Shown piece by piece: positions 45,515 through 56,034 of a stretch of DNA of 64,000 nt. Location: contig NC_044550.1 of the NCBI RefSeq assembly GCF_007565055.1, positions 83,390,033 through 83,454,032 on the forward strand, in the 5' to 3' direction. The position numbers and the translations under genes are program-made. The notes beneath the pieces are model-generated. The model ran no database searches. It was given only the letters and a program-made list of their open reading frames with translations, and was not told the DNA's origin. The stretch is from Rhinopithecus roxellana (lineage: Eukaryota > Chordata > Mammalia > Primates > Cercopithecidae). Every line of letters begins with the position of its first letter. Position 1 is the stretch's first letter.

Positions 45515-46531
45515 ATGGGGAAAAAGCAGGGCAGAAAAGCTGGAAATTCAAAAAATAAGAGCGCATCTCCCCCTGCAGAGGAGCGCAGCCCATCGCCAGC
45601 AACGGATCGAAGCTCGTCAGAGAATGACTTTGATGAGATGAGCGAAGAAGGCTTCAGTCCATCAAACTTCTCAGAGCTAAAGGAGGAATTACGTACCCAG
45701 TGCAAAGAAACTAAAAATCTTGAAAAAAGAGTGGAAGAATTGACAGCTAGACTAATTAATGCAGAGAAGGTCATAAACGAAATGAAAGAGAAGAAAACCA
45801 TGACACGAGAAATACGTGACAAATGCACAAGCTTCAGTAACTGACTCGATCAACTGGAAGAAAGAGTATCAGCGATTGAGGATCAAATGAATGAAATGAA
45901 GCGAGAAGAGAAACCAAAAGAAAAAAGAAGAAAAAGAAATGAGCAAAGCCTGCAAGAAGTATGGGATTATGTAAAAAGACCAAATCTACGTATGATTGGG
46001 GTGCGTGAAACTGAGGGGGAAAATGGAACCAAGTTGGAAAACACTCTTCAGGATATCATCCAGGAGAACTTCCCCAACCTAGTAGGGCAGGCCAACATTC
46101 AAAATCAGGAAATACAGAGAATGCCACAAAGATACTCCTCCAGAAGAGCAACTCCAAGACACGTAATTGCCAGATTCACCAAAGTTGAAATGAAGGAAAA
46201 AATCTTAAGGGCAGCCAGAGAGAAAGGTCGGGTTACCCACAAAGGGAAGCCCATCAGACTAACAGCAGATCTCTCGGCAGAAACTCTACAAGCCAGAAGA
46301 GAGTGGGGGCCAATATTCAACGTTCTTAAAGAAAAGAATTTTCAACCCAGAATTTCATATCCAGCCAAACTAAGTTTCATCAGTGAAGGAGAAATAAAAT
46401 CCTTTACAGATAAGCAAATGCTTAGAGATTTTGTCACCACCAGGCCTGCCTTACAAGAGACCCTGAAGGAAGCCCTAAACATGGAAAGGAACAACCGGTA
46501 CCAGCCATTGCAAAAACATGCCAAAATGTAA
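45515..46531 (+). pseudogene. L1 ORF1p, RNA-binding nucleic-acid chaperone (one nonsense codon)
   Basis: ORF1p normally forms trimers that coat L1 RNA in the cytoplasmic ribonucleoprotein. The frame here is 338 codons, exactly the usual family length. It starts MGKKQGRK (basic N-terminus), then has a heptad-rich coiled-coil stretch (about residues 50-150), an RRM-like domain ('YVKRPNLRMIGV', 'RRATPRHVIARF') and a C-terminal domain ending 'ERNNRYQPLQKHAKM'. Codon 110 (45842-45844) is TGA in the coiled coil. The family has CGA at this place as I recall, so this looks like CpG-to-TpG decay. No frameshift is present: the two open stretches 45515-45844 and 45887-46531 are in one frame. Translation would stop before the RNA-binding domains, so this copy cannot supply working ORF1p. 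Confidence 0.95.
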
Positions 46532-46594
46532 AGACCATCGAGGCTAGGAAGAAACTGCATCAACTAACAGGCAAAATAACCAGTTAATATCATA
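46532..46594 (+). other. L1 inter-ORF spacer
   Basis: 63 nt between the ORF1 stop and the ORF2 ATG, the normal L1 spacing. In the family ORF2 is translated inefficiently from the bicistronic RNA by reinitiation across this spacer. Confidence 0.9.
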
Positions 46595-49500
46595 ATGGCA
46601 GGATCAAGTTCACACATAACAATATTAACCTTAAATGTTAATGGACTAAATGCTCCAATTAAAAGACTGGCAAACTGGATAAAGAGTCAAGACCCATCAG
46701 TCTGCTGTATTCAGGAGACCCATCTCACATGCAGAGACATACATAGGCTCAAAATAAAGGGATGGAGGAAGATCTACCAAGCAAATGGAGAACAAAAAAA
46801 AGCAGGGGTTGCAATCCTAGTCTCTGGTAAAACAGACTTTAAACCATCAAAGATCAAAAGAGACAAAGAAGGCCATTACAGAATGGTAAAGGGATCAATT
46901 CAACAGGAAGAGCTAACTATCCTAAATATATATGCACCCAATACAGGAGCACCCAGATTCATCAAGCAAGTCCTTAGAGACTTACAAAGAGACTTAGACT
47001 CCCATACAATAATAATGGGAGACTTCAACACTCCACTGTCAACATTAGACAGATCAACGAGACAGAAAGTTAACAAGGATATCCAGGAATTGAACTCATC
47101 TCTGCACCAAGTGGACCTAATAGACATCTACAGAAATCTCCACCCCAAATCAACAGAATATACATTCTTCTCAGCACCACATCACACTTATTTCAAAATT
47201 GACTACATAATTGGAAGTAAAGCACTCCTCAGCAAATGTAAAAGAACAGAAATTTTAACAAACTGTCTCTCAGACCACAGTGCAATCAAACTAGAACTCA
47301 GGACTAAGAAACTCAATCAAAACTGCTCAACTACATGGAAACTGAATAAACTGCTCCTGAATGACTACTGGGTACATAACGAAATGAAGGCAGAAATAAA
47401 GATGTTCTTTGAAACCAATGAGAACAAAGATACAACATACCAGAATCTCTGGGACACATTTAAAGCAGTGTGTAGAGGGAAATTTATAGCACTAAATGCC
47501 CACAAGAGAAAGCAGGAAAGATCTAAAATTGACACTCTAACATCACAATTAAAAGAACTAGAGAGGCAAGAGCAAACACATTCAAAAGCTAGCAGAAGGC
47601 AAGAAATAACTAAGATCAGAGCAGAACTGAAGGAGATAGAGACACAAAAAACCCTCCAAAAAATCAATAAATCCAGGAGTTGGTTTTTTGAAAAGATCAA
47701 CAAAATTGATAGAACACTAGCAAGATTAATAAAGAAGAAAAGAGAGAGGAATCAAATAGATGCAATAAAAAATGATAAAGGGGATATCACCACCGGCCCC
47801 ACAGAAATACAAACTACCATCAGAGAATACTATAAACACCTCTACGCAAATCAACTAGAAAATCTAGAAGAAATGGATAATTTCCTGGACACTTACACTC
47901 TTCCAAGACTAAACCAGGAACAAGTTGAATCCCTGAATAGACCAATAGCAGACTCTGAAATTGAGGCAACAATTAATAGCCTACCCACCAAAAAAAGTCC
48001 AGGACCAGATGGATTCACAGCTGAATTCTACCAGAGGTACAAGGAGGAGCTGGTACCATTCCTTCTGAAACTATTCCAATCAATAGAAAAAGAGGGAATC
48101 CTCTCTAACTCATTTTATGAGGCCAACATCATCCTGATACCAAAGCCTGGCAGAGACACAACAAAAAAAGAGAATTTTAGACCAATATCCCTGATGAACA
48201 TCGATGCAAAAATCCTCAATAAAATACTGGCAAACTGGATTCAGCAGCACATCAAAAAGCTTATCCACCATGATCAAGTGGGCTTCATCCCTGGGATGCA
48301 AGGCTGGTTCAACATTCGCAAATCAATAAACGTAATCCAGCATATAAACAGAACCAAAGTCAAGAACCACATGATTATCTCAATAGATGCAGAAAAGGCT
48401 TTTGACAAAATTCAACAGCCCTTCATGCTAAAAATGCTCAATAAATTCGGTATTCATGGAATGTACCTCAAAATAATAAGAGCTATTTATGACAAACCCA
48501 CAGCTAATATCATACTGAATGGGCAAAAACTGGAAAAATTCCCTTTGAAAACTGGTACAAGACAGGGATGCCCTCTCTCACCACTCCTATTCAACATAGT
48601 GTTGGAAGTTCTGGCTAGGGCAATCAGGCAAGAGAAAGTAATCAAGGGTATTCAGTTAGGAAAAGAAGAAGTCAAATTGTCCCTGTTTGCAGATGACATG
48701 ATTGTATATTTAGAAAACTCCATCGTCTCAGCCCAAAAGCTCCTTAAGCTGATAAGCAACTTCAGCAAAGTCTCAGGATACAAAATTAATGTGCAAAAAT
48801 CACAAGCATTCTTATACACCAGTAACAGACAAGCAGAGAGCCAAATCAGGAATGAACTTCCATTCACAATTGCTTCAAAGAGAATAAAATACCTAGGAAT
48901 CCAACTTACAAGGGATGTCAAGGACCTCTTCAAGGAGAACTACAAACCACTGCTCAGTGAAATCAAAGAGGACACAAACAAATGGAAGAACATACCATGC
49001 TCATGGATAGGAAGAATCAATATTGTGAAAATGGCCATACTGCCCAAGGTTATTTATAGATTCAATGCCATCCCCATCAAGCTACCAATGAGTTTCTTCA
49101 CAGAATTGGAAAAAACTGCTTTAAAGTTCATATGGAACCAAAAAAGAGCCCGCATTGCCAAGACAATCCTAAGTCAAAAGGACAAAGCTGGAGGCATCAC
49201 GCTACCTGACTTCAAACTATACTACAAGGCTACAGTAACCAAAACAGCATGGTACTGGTACCAAAACAGAGATATAGACCAATGGAACAGAACAGAGTCC
49301 TCAGAAATAATACCGCACATCTACAGCCATCTGATCTTTGACAAACCTGAGAGAAACAAGAAATGGGGAAAGGATTCCCTATTTAATAAATGGTGCTGGG
49401 AAAATTGGCTAGCCATAAGTAGAAAGCTGAAACTGGATCCTTTCCTTACTCCTTATACAAAGATTAATTCAAGATGGATTAGAGACTTAAATGTTAGACC

Positions 49501-50416
49501 TAATACCATAAAAACCCTAGAAGAAAATCTAGGTAGTACCATATAGGACATAGGCATGGGCAAGGACTTCATGTCTAAAACACCAAAAGCAACGACAGCA
49601 AAAGCCAGAATTGACAAATGGGATCTAATTAAACTAAAGAGCTTCTGCACAGCAAAAGAAACTACCATCAGAGTGAACAGGCAACCTACACAATGGGAGA
49701 AAATTTTTGCAATCTACTCATCTGACAAAGGGCTAATATCCAGAACCTACAAGTAACTCAAACAAATATACAAGGAAAAAACAAACCACCCCATCAAAAA
49801 GGGGGCAAAGGATATGAACAGACATTTCTCAAAAGAAGACATTCATACAGCCAACAGACACATGAAAAAATGCTCATCATCACTCGCCATCAGAGAAATG
49901 CAAATCAAAACCACAATGAGATACCATCTCACACCAGTTAGAATGGCAATCATTAAAAAATCAGGAAACAACAGTTGTTGGAGAGGATGTGGAGTAATAG
50001 GAACACTTTTACACTGTTGGTGGGATTGTAAACTAGTTCAACCGTTATGGAAAACAATATGGCAATTCCTCAAGGATCTAGAACTAGATGTACCATATGA
50101 CCCAGCCATCCCACTACTGGGTATATACCCAAAGGATTATAAATTATTCTACTACAAAGACACATGCACACGTATGTTTATTGTGGCACTATTCACAATA
50201 GCAAAGACTTGGAATCAACCCAAATGTCCATCTGTGACAGACTGGATTAAGAAAATGTGGCACATATACACCATGGAATACTATGCAGCCATAAAAAAGG
50301 ATGAGTTTGCGTCCTTTGTAGGGACATGGATGCAGCTGGAAACCATCATTCTTAGCAAACTATCACAAGAAGAGAAAACCAAACACCGCATGTTCTCACT
50401 CATAGGTGGGAACTGA
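46595..50416 (+). pseudogene. L1 ORF2p, endonuclease/reverse transcriptase (two nonsense codons)
   Basis: ORF2p nicks target DNA and reverse-transcribes L1 RNA at the nick. The frame spans 1,273 codons without a frameshift. The N-terminal apurinic-type endonuclease keeps N14, E41, D143/N145 (MGDFNTPLS) and SDHSAIKLE. The reverse transcriptase keeps 'PGPDGFTAEFYQ', 'GTRQGCPLSPLLFN' and the catalytic FADD near residue 700. The C-terminal zinc-knuckle-like CX3CX7HX4C (C1128, C1132, H1140, C1145) is also intact. Codon 984 (49544-49546) is TAG and codon 1054 (49754-49756) is TAA, so the product would end at 983 residues, with endonuclease and RT but no Cys motif. Two residues are missing after I22-K23-R24 compared with human L1, which explains the 1,273 versus 1,275 length. 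Confidence 0.96.
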
Positions 50417-50665
50417 ACAATGAGATCACTTGGACTCGGGGAGGGGAACATCACACACTGGGGCCTATCATGGGGAGGGGGGAGGGGGGAGGGATTGCAT
50501 TGGGGAGTTATACATGATATAAATGATGAATTGATGTGTGCTGACGAGTTGATGGGTGCAGCACACCAACATGGCACAAATATACATATGTAACAAACCT
50601 GCACGTTATGCACATGTACCCTAGAACTTAAAGTATAATAATAAAAAATAAAATTAAAAAAAAAA
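50417..50665 (+). other. L1 3' UTR with G-quadruplex-type tract and weak poly(A) signal
   Basis: After the ORF2 stop the UTR contains a guanine-rich tract at about 50471-50493 (four or more runs of G separated by A), typical of primate L1. It ends 'cctagaacttaaagtataat' with AATAAA at 50640-50645 and an A-rich tail to 50665. The RNA that made this copy was not cleaved here but read through. Confidence 0.9.
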
Positions 50666-50718
50666 CCTGCACATCCTGCACAGGTACCCTGGAACTTAAA
50701 ATAAAATTAAATTAAAAG
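50666..50718 (+). repeat. second L1 3'-end fragment
   Basis: 'cctgcacatcctgcacaggtaccctggaacttaaaat' repeats the end of the L1 3' UTR ('cctgcacgttatgcacatgtaccctagaacttaaag') just downstream of the first tail. It indicates that the source L1 lay directly against another L1 terminus, or that a tail rearrangement occurred. Confidence 0.75.
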
Positions 50719-50837
50719 ACAAGCTTAAAGAGTTAATGAAAAATAATTAGATAATAGAAGTCTTTGATTTTGAAAAACCAGAAACAATAGTTTTAATTTT
50801 GCTTTTAACATATATTCAAATCCTTTGATACTGTTCC

Positions 50838-51745
50838 CTTCCAGAGGTGCAGCTTAATTCCTCCTCTTGAGTGTGGCTTGGACTTAATGAGGCACTTCTG
50901 ATATGGACTGGCTCTGTGTTTCCACCCAAATCTCATCTTGAATTGTCATTCGAATTGTAATCCCTATCTGTTGGAGGTGGAACCACATGGGAGGTGACTG
51001 GATCATGGGGACAGCTCCCCCATGCTGTTCTCATGATACTGAGGGAATTCTCATGAGATGTGATGGTTCTATAAGGGGCATTTCCCTGCTTCATTCTGCA
51101 TTTCTCTCTCCTGCCACCATGTGAAGAAGGACATGTTTGCTTCTTCCACTTCTGCCATGACTCTAAGTTTCCTGGGGCAAGCTGCTCAGCAATGCAGAAC
51201 TGTGAGTCAGTTAAACCTCTTTCCTTTATAAATCACCCAATCTCAGGTATTTCTTTATAGCAGTGTGAGAATGGACTAATACAACTTCTAACTTATAGAA
51301 TAATGCTGACATAACAGTTTGTGACGTTGGGTGTAGAACATAAAACTCACTGCAGCTTCCACCTTCTCTCTCTCTCTCTGTCTCTGGGATCATGAGGTCT
51401 GGGGGAATCCAGCTGCTTTGCCATAAGCAGCCCTGCAGGAAGGTCCATGTGACTGAGAACTGAGGCCTTCTGGGACTAGATAACAAGGAACTAGGCCTTT
51501 TCCAACAGCCAGGTGACTGATCCATCCTTCTTGTGAATCCTCAGCCCCAGTGAAGTCCTCAGATGATGCAGCCCTTGACTGACAACTGGACTGCAATCTT
51601 GTGAGAGGTCCTGAGCCAGAAGCACTCAGGGAAACCTCTCCTGGATTCCTAACCATTGGAAACTGTGGGAGATGATGAATATTGGTTGTTTTGAGTTAAG
51701 TGTTACATAATTTGTTACTCAATCGTAAATAAATAATACATTTTC
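50838..51745 (+). mobile_element. MLT1 (MaLR) LTR split by an MST LTR
   Basis: 'cagaggtgcagcttaattcctcctcttgagtgtggcttggacttaatga' begins the MLT1. After the MST insertion it resumes with 'acttctaacttatagaataatgctgacataac' and runs through 'caactggactgcaatcttgtgagaggtcctgagccagaagcac' to 'ggtaatttgttac'-like wording ending at the transduction poly(A). Confidence 0.8.
50899..51283 (+). mobile_element. MST-type MaLR solo LTR nested in MLT1
   Basis: Starts TGATATGGACTGGCTCTGTG and ends 'gtgagaatggactaataca'. The target duplication ACTTC is exact (50894-50898 and 51284-51288). It contains the usual 'ttaaacctctttcctttataaatcaccca' polyadenylation region. Confidence 0.92.
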
Positions 51746-51764
51746 AAAAAAAAAAAAAAAAGAA

Positions 51765-51775
51765 AGAAAATCCTG
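51765..51775 (+). repeat. target-site duplication of the L1, right copy
   Basis: Exact repeat of the 11 bases at 44469-44479, immediately after the transduction poly(A). Confidence 0.9.
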
Positions 51776-52548
51776 TAGCTTCTAGTTTCTAAATAGGTCT
51801 TGAAAGTGACCATTTCTCATCCCCTTCACTGATAATATCCTAATCTGAGCTGTCATCATCTCTTGTCTTGATTAGCAGCTATAGACTTTCAACTAGTCTT
51901 CCTACTTCCAGCTCGATCTTCTGTAGGCTTTTCTCAACCCAACCAGATTGATCTTTTAGAAACAGAACTTAATCACATTCGCTTCCCTGTTCTCAGTCCT
52001 CCAGTGGCTCCCTGTCACGTTGGGAACAAATCTATTCATTACCATGGATTTCAAGGTTCTACACGTTCTATCACTTGGCACCCTCTCTGAGGTCATGCTC
52101 AGTACCTCTTCCACCTCCCAGCCCCTTCACTGTATTCTAACCAGACTAATTCCTGGCTGTTCTGCAAGAATCACACTCTCTCCTGCCCCAGGCCTTTGTG
52201 TGACTCTTCCACCCTCCAGAAATGCCCTTCCTCCACAAATCTGTAGGGCTGGCTTCCTCACTTTCTGAAGGGTTCACGTGTAACCTTCTTTGATAGTCCT
52301 TTCAGAATCACTTATCTTAAATAGTACATCCTGATATTGTTTATCTCTTAACCTTCTTTTACTTTCCTTCACTGCTTTTTAAAAACTGATTTTATGCATC
52401 TATTTGGCTGCTTGTTAACTATCTGACTATCTTACTAGAATGTAAGTTCTGGAGTTTACCTTTTTCGCTATTGATTCCATAGCACCTAAAGCGATATCTG
52501 GAACAGAGTAGGTATTTGACAAATTCTTGTCAGGTGAATGACTTAAAG
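51776..52548 (+). mobile_element. L2 LINE, downstream part and 3' end
   Basis: Continues the L2 interrupted at 44468: 'ctgtcatcatctcttgtcttgattagcagctatag', 'ctcagtcctccagtggctccctgtcacg', 'caggcctttgtgtgactcttccaccctccagaaatgcc', ending 'ggaacagagtaggtatttgacaaattcttgtcaggtgaatga'. Confidence 0.85.
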
Positions 52549-52703
52549 TTTTTCATCTTGCAAGGCATGTATTGTTGAATGACTGGTATGAAGAATATAT
52601 AACACTTTAAATCTCCATTTTTCAATTTTCTTCCAGCCTGAGTGAACTAAAAATGTTTTAAAACATAAATCTGTTATCAATATTTGTAAACATACCTACA
52701 CTT

Positions 52704-52741
52704 CAAAAACCTCTATATTATACAAAAACCTCTATATTATG
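52704..52741 (+). repeat. 19-bp tandem duplication
   Basis: 'caaaaacctctatattat' plus A or G occurs twice in direct succession. Confidence 0.95.
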
Positions 52742-52769
52742 CATCTAAAGTTGAACTTTTTTTTCTGTC

Positions 52770-53080
52770 TTTTATTTTTCTTTCTTTTCTTTTTCCTTTT
52801 TTTTTTTTTGAGATGGAGTTTTGCTCTTGTCACCCAGGCTGGAATGCAATGGTGCCATCTCGGCACTGCCTCCTGGGTTCAGGCAATTCTCCTGCCTCAG
52901 CCTCCCAAGTAGCTGAGATTACAGGTGTGTGCCACCATGCCCAGCAAATATTTGCATTTTTAGATGAGACATGGTTTCACCATGTTGGCCAGGCTGGTCT
53001 CAAACTCCTCACCTCAGGTGATCCACCTGTCTCGGCCTCCCAAAGTGCTTGGATTACAGGCGTGAGCCACTGCACCTGAC
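52770..53080 (-). mobile_element. AluS
   Basis: Antisense Alu from a T-rich, interrupted tail to '...gagccactgcacctgac'. 'ttgaactt' occurs on both sides as the probable target duplication. A deletion in the body removes part of the first monomer near 52862. Confidence 0.9.
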
Positions 53081-53082
53081 TT

Positions 53083-55250
53083 GAACTTTCTAATTATGTA
53101 TTCTACCTCTGAAATAAAAGATTCCAAGCAAAATTAACTTTTTCTTGGTAATAGACATGGATCTTTTTACTAATTATTATATATACAAATATGTCCACCA
53201 AATTTTCTTCAGTGTGGAAAATACTCCTCAGCAGCCAACTGTTAGAGTGAATGAGAAGAGACTAAAATTTTGAATAATGGGAAAAGTCTTCCACACAGTT
53301 CTAGGTTTAAAAGTTTATTTTTCTTCCTACTGATACCCATAGGAGACTATAAAATACGTCTCAAAGGTTAAGGAAGTATATCAGAGGAGGAAAATGTCAG
53401 ATAGAAAGAGTGTCACCCAGGAGAATCTTCCTCTTGCATTCTATACATTTGAGCAATGGAAGTCAGCAATGAGATCTGAAATAGACAAAACAATAATTAA
53501 GCTCGAAACAGAAAGCCTATAATCTAAGGAAAGAACTTAGAGCAGTTGCTGACAAAAGGACTCAAGTTCTCGGCAATTCTGAATAAACACTAATATTTGA
53601 AAGTAGCCAGACAAGTGTGGGTCGGAATGTAGCAAAGAATAAATGGTGGGCCAGATACACAACTAGGACAGGGTATCAAGGAGATCCCGACTAGCACTGG
53701 TTCAAAAATCACCATACTGTAAAGATGAGGCCTTGGAGGTAGACTACAAATAAACACTGCTCATCATTGCTTATTTCTTGTTTAGATTACCTGAAAACAA
53801 ACTGCTTCTCCATAGGACTACATTTGCTTTGCTCATCTGTTGTCTCCATGAAGATATGAGTTAAACACAATTCCTTTAGGAGGTGAACTGCGAGGTCTGT
53901 TCTGACATCTGAATCCTTAACAGAAAGAAAGTCGTTCCCTACAAAAATCCTCTGATCTGTTCTTCTCTAGAACAGATGCATACAGTAAATTGTGGACCTG
54001 AGGTATTTAGACTATCTCTTCCATGAATAGAAACAGATTGAGAGTGTGTGTTGAATTTTTCTGAATAATTACCCAAGTGTCCCACTTTCTTCTGTATGTA
54101 TTTAGGCAGAATTTCAGGAAATTTAGGTTTATAATACATTTCTGAAGGCCAAAAAGTCACTCCATCAAATATCAATGTTTTGATCCTTGGAAAAATGTTT
54201 AGAAAAATATGCTCTATTTTTCTTTTATTAAGTATTACTTTATGCCAATGGAGATGAATAAGAATTACTTGATTAAAATTAATTCCATAAATAAAAAGTC
54301 TGGGAAAAAAAAGATTCCATAATCCCGATGGTAATTTTGGTATAAAAGCACTAGTACCTAAAACTGAGTATGTTCATATTTAGTTTTTGAATATGCAATT
54401 AGCTATCATTTTAGAACAAAGGAACCAGAAACAAGGTGTCTTCAAATCTTCAAAATGTTAGGGTATACTGTCCACAGATGACACCTATAATTTTTCTTAC
54501 TTCTCTGACAGCAGGAATCTGCAATTTAACCAAAGCTTTGAGAATTATGTGTTCACAAGAGGCAAGCTAGGACAAGAGCCCCTTGGCTAGCTTGCCCTCC
54601 TTTCCACAGTTAAATTTGATAAAACACCCTGCAGATATGGAGAATGAAAGAGAAAAAGGAGAAACACCATGTGGTATAAGCTAATAATTATTTATATTCC
54701 TAATCAAAGGCTCAGCATTTTACATGCATGGTTCACTGCTCTGGCCCACCCAAGGCCTGAAGCTATTTTTCTTTCTTCAAATTAGGAATGTGCTGATCAA
54801 ATCAAATGCTGATTCCATATCCGAAATGATATGTTTTCTCTTTTTGCAAGTGATTAGGTCCTGCTAAGAAACTAATTGCTGCCATTTCAAATTGCACAAG
54901 TACAAAAAGAGCTTTCCTTAAGAAAGAATTCCAACTATATTTCTCATATTTTTCACCATTTAAAAGTGATATTTTTCTTCAGCTCTGTTGTTTGGACCAT
55001 AAAAATGGCAGAGAGTAATTCAACAAAGTAATAAGGCAAAATCATGAGTAAAATTTTGCATAATTTTATCTTGTTAGCTGTTGTGGCTTCTGCTAAGATT
55101 CTAAAAAATCAGCTTGAATTAAATATATATTGCTTTTTGCAAATGCATTATCTCCCATCCAATCTTATATTCATGTAGATACTTACATGCCTGTTGAAGT
55201 ACTGAAGATAATTGTCTTTAGTTTTAAATCATGCTGTTCATATGGTTAAA
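53083..55250. other. unassigned sequence
   Basis: Over 2.1 kb with no recognised exon, RNA gene or confident repeat. The antisense frame 53939-54175 has no domain. Confidence 0.3.
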
Positions 55251-55262
55251 GTTCAGATGACA

Positions 55263-55799
55263 AAGAGCTAAAAACAGAACTACCATTCAACCCAGCAATC
55301 CCATTACTAGGTATATGCCCAAAGGAATATAAATTATTCTACCATAAAGACACTTGCACATGTATGTTCATTGTAGCACTATTTACAATAGCAAACACAT
55401 GGAATCAACCTAAATGCCCACCCATGGTAGACTGGATAAAGAAAATGTGATACATATACACCATGGAATACTATACAGCCATACAAAAGAATTAGATTAT
55501 GTCCTTTGTGGGAACATGGATGGAGCTGGATGCCATTATCTTTAGCAAACTAATGCAGGAACAGAAAACCAAATACTGCATGCTCTCATTTATAAGTGGG
55601 AGCTAAATGATGAGAATTCATGGACACAAAGAAGGTACAGGGTGGGATAAGGGAGAGGATCAGAAAAAATAACTGTTGAGTGCTTGTATTCGTACCTGGG
55701 TGATGAAGTAATCTGTACAACAAACTTCCATGACATCAGTTTACCTATATAACAAACCTGCACATGTACCCCTGAACCTAAGTAACAGTTAAAAAAAAA
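55263..55799 (+). mobile_element. 5'-truncated L1PB/L1MA-type insertion
   Basis: 'actaccattcaacccagcaatcccattactagg' through the ORF2 end, then a 3' UTR 'gggagctaaatgatgagaattcatggacac' to 'cccctgaacctaagtaacagttaaaaaaaaa'. Flanks 'gttcagatgaca' (55251-55262) and 'gttctgttgaca' (55800-55811) agree at 10 of 12 bases. The ORF2 remnant has several stops. Confidence 0.88.
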
Positions 55800-56034
55800 G
55801 TTCTGTTGACAGTAAGTCAACTCTCCCTTTGTTTCACCAAGTAAACCTAAGTAGCTTTGTCTTTATTTGTCATGTGAACCCCAACAAGTAGTAGAATAAA
55901 CAGCAATTTGTATTATATGATTTCAGGATCACTTATTCTCCACCATTGTCTTCTTTGCTAATGATGGACACACTACAACAAGAGATTCACTTTGAGGAAC
56001 TCTATTAAAATGTAGATTTCCCCAAGGAATAGGT

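Larger units (their letters stand above)
44480..50665 (+). mobile_element. full-length L1 (L1PA class) retrotransposon
   Basis: A complete 6.2-kb L1: a 5' UTR with the CAAGATGGCCG YY1-type site at the very start, ORF1 (45515-46531), a 63-nt spacer, ORF2 (46595-50416), a 3' UTR with a G-rich tract, an AATAAA at 50640-50645 and an A-rich tail. Both frames keep register throughout, and only three nonsense codons break them. It inserted into an L2, and the target duplication lies beyond a second poly(A) 1.1 kb downstream. The 5' UTR of about 1,035 nt is longer than that of the youngest human L1s. Compared with the other L1s in the window it is by far the youngest. Confidence 0.95.
50666..51764 (+). 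mobile_element. 3' transduced segment carried by the L1
   Basis: About 1.08 kb of non-L1-body sequence lies between the L1 tail and a second poly(A) (51746-51760), followed by the L1 target duplication at 51765. It holds a 50-nt L1 3'-end fragment, about 120 nt of unassigned DNA and an MLT1 LTR containing a nested MST LTR. An AATAAA at 51728-51733 sits 12 nt before the A run and would be the polyadenylation signal used. Since L2 sequence resumes right after the duplication, this segment came in with the L1. Confidence 0.88.

Noticed and set aside
45243..45828. Antisense frames of 114-119 codons over the L1 5' UTR/ORF1 junction
   Set aside because: They are shadows of ORF1 and UTR sequence. 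Only the frame near the known ORF0 region was kept as an observation.
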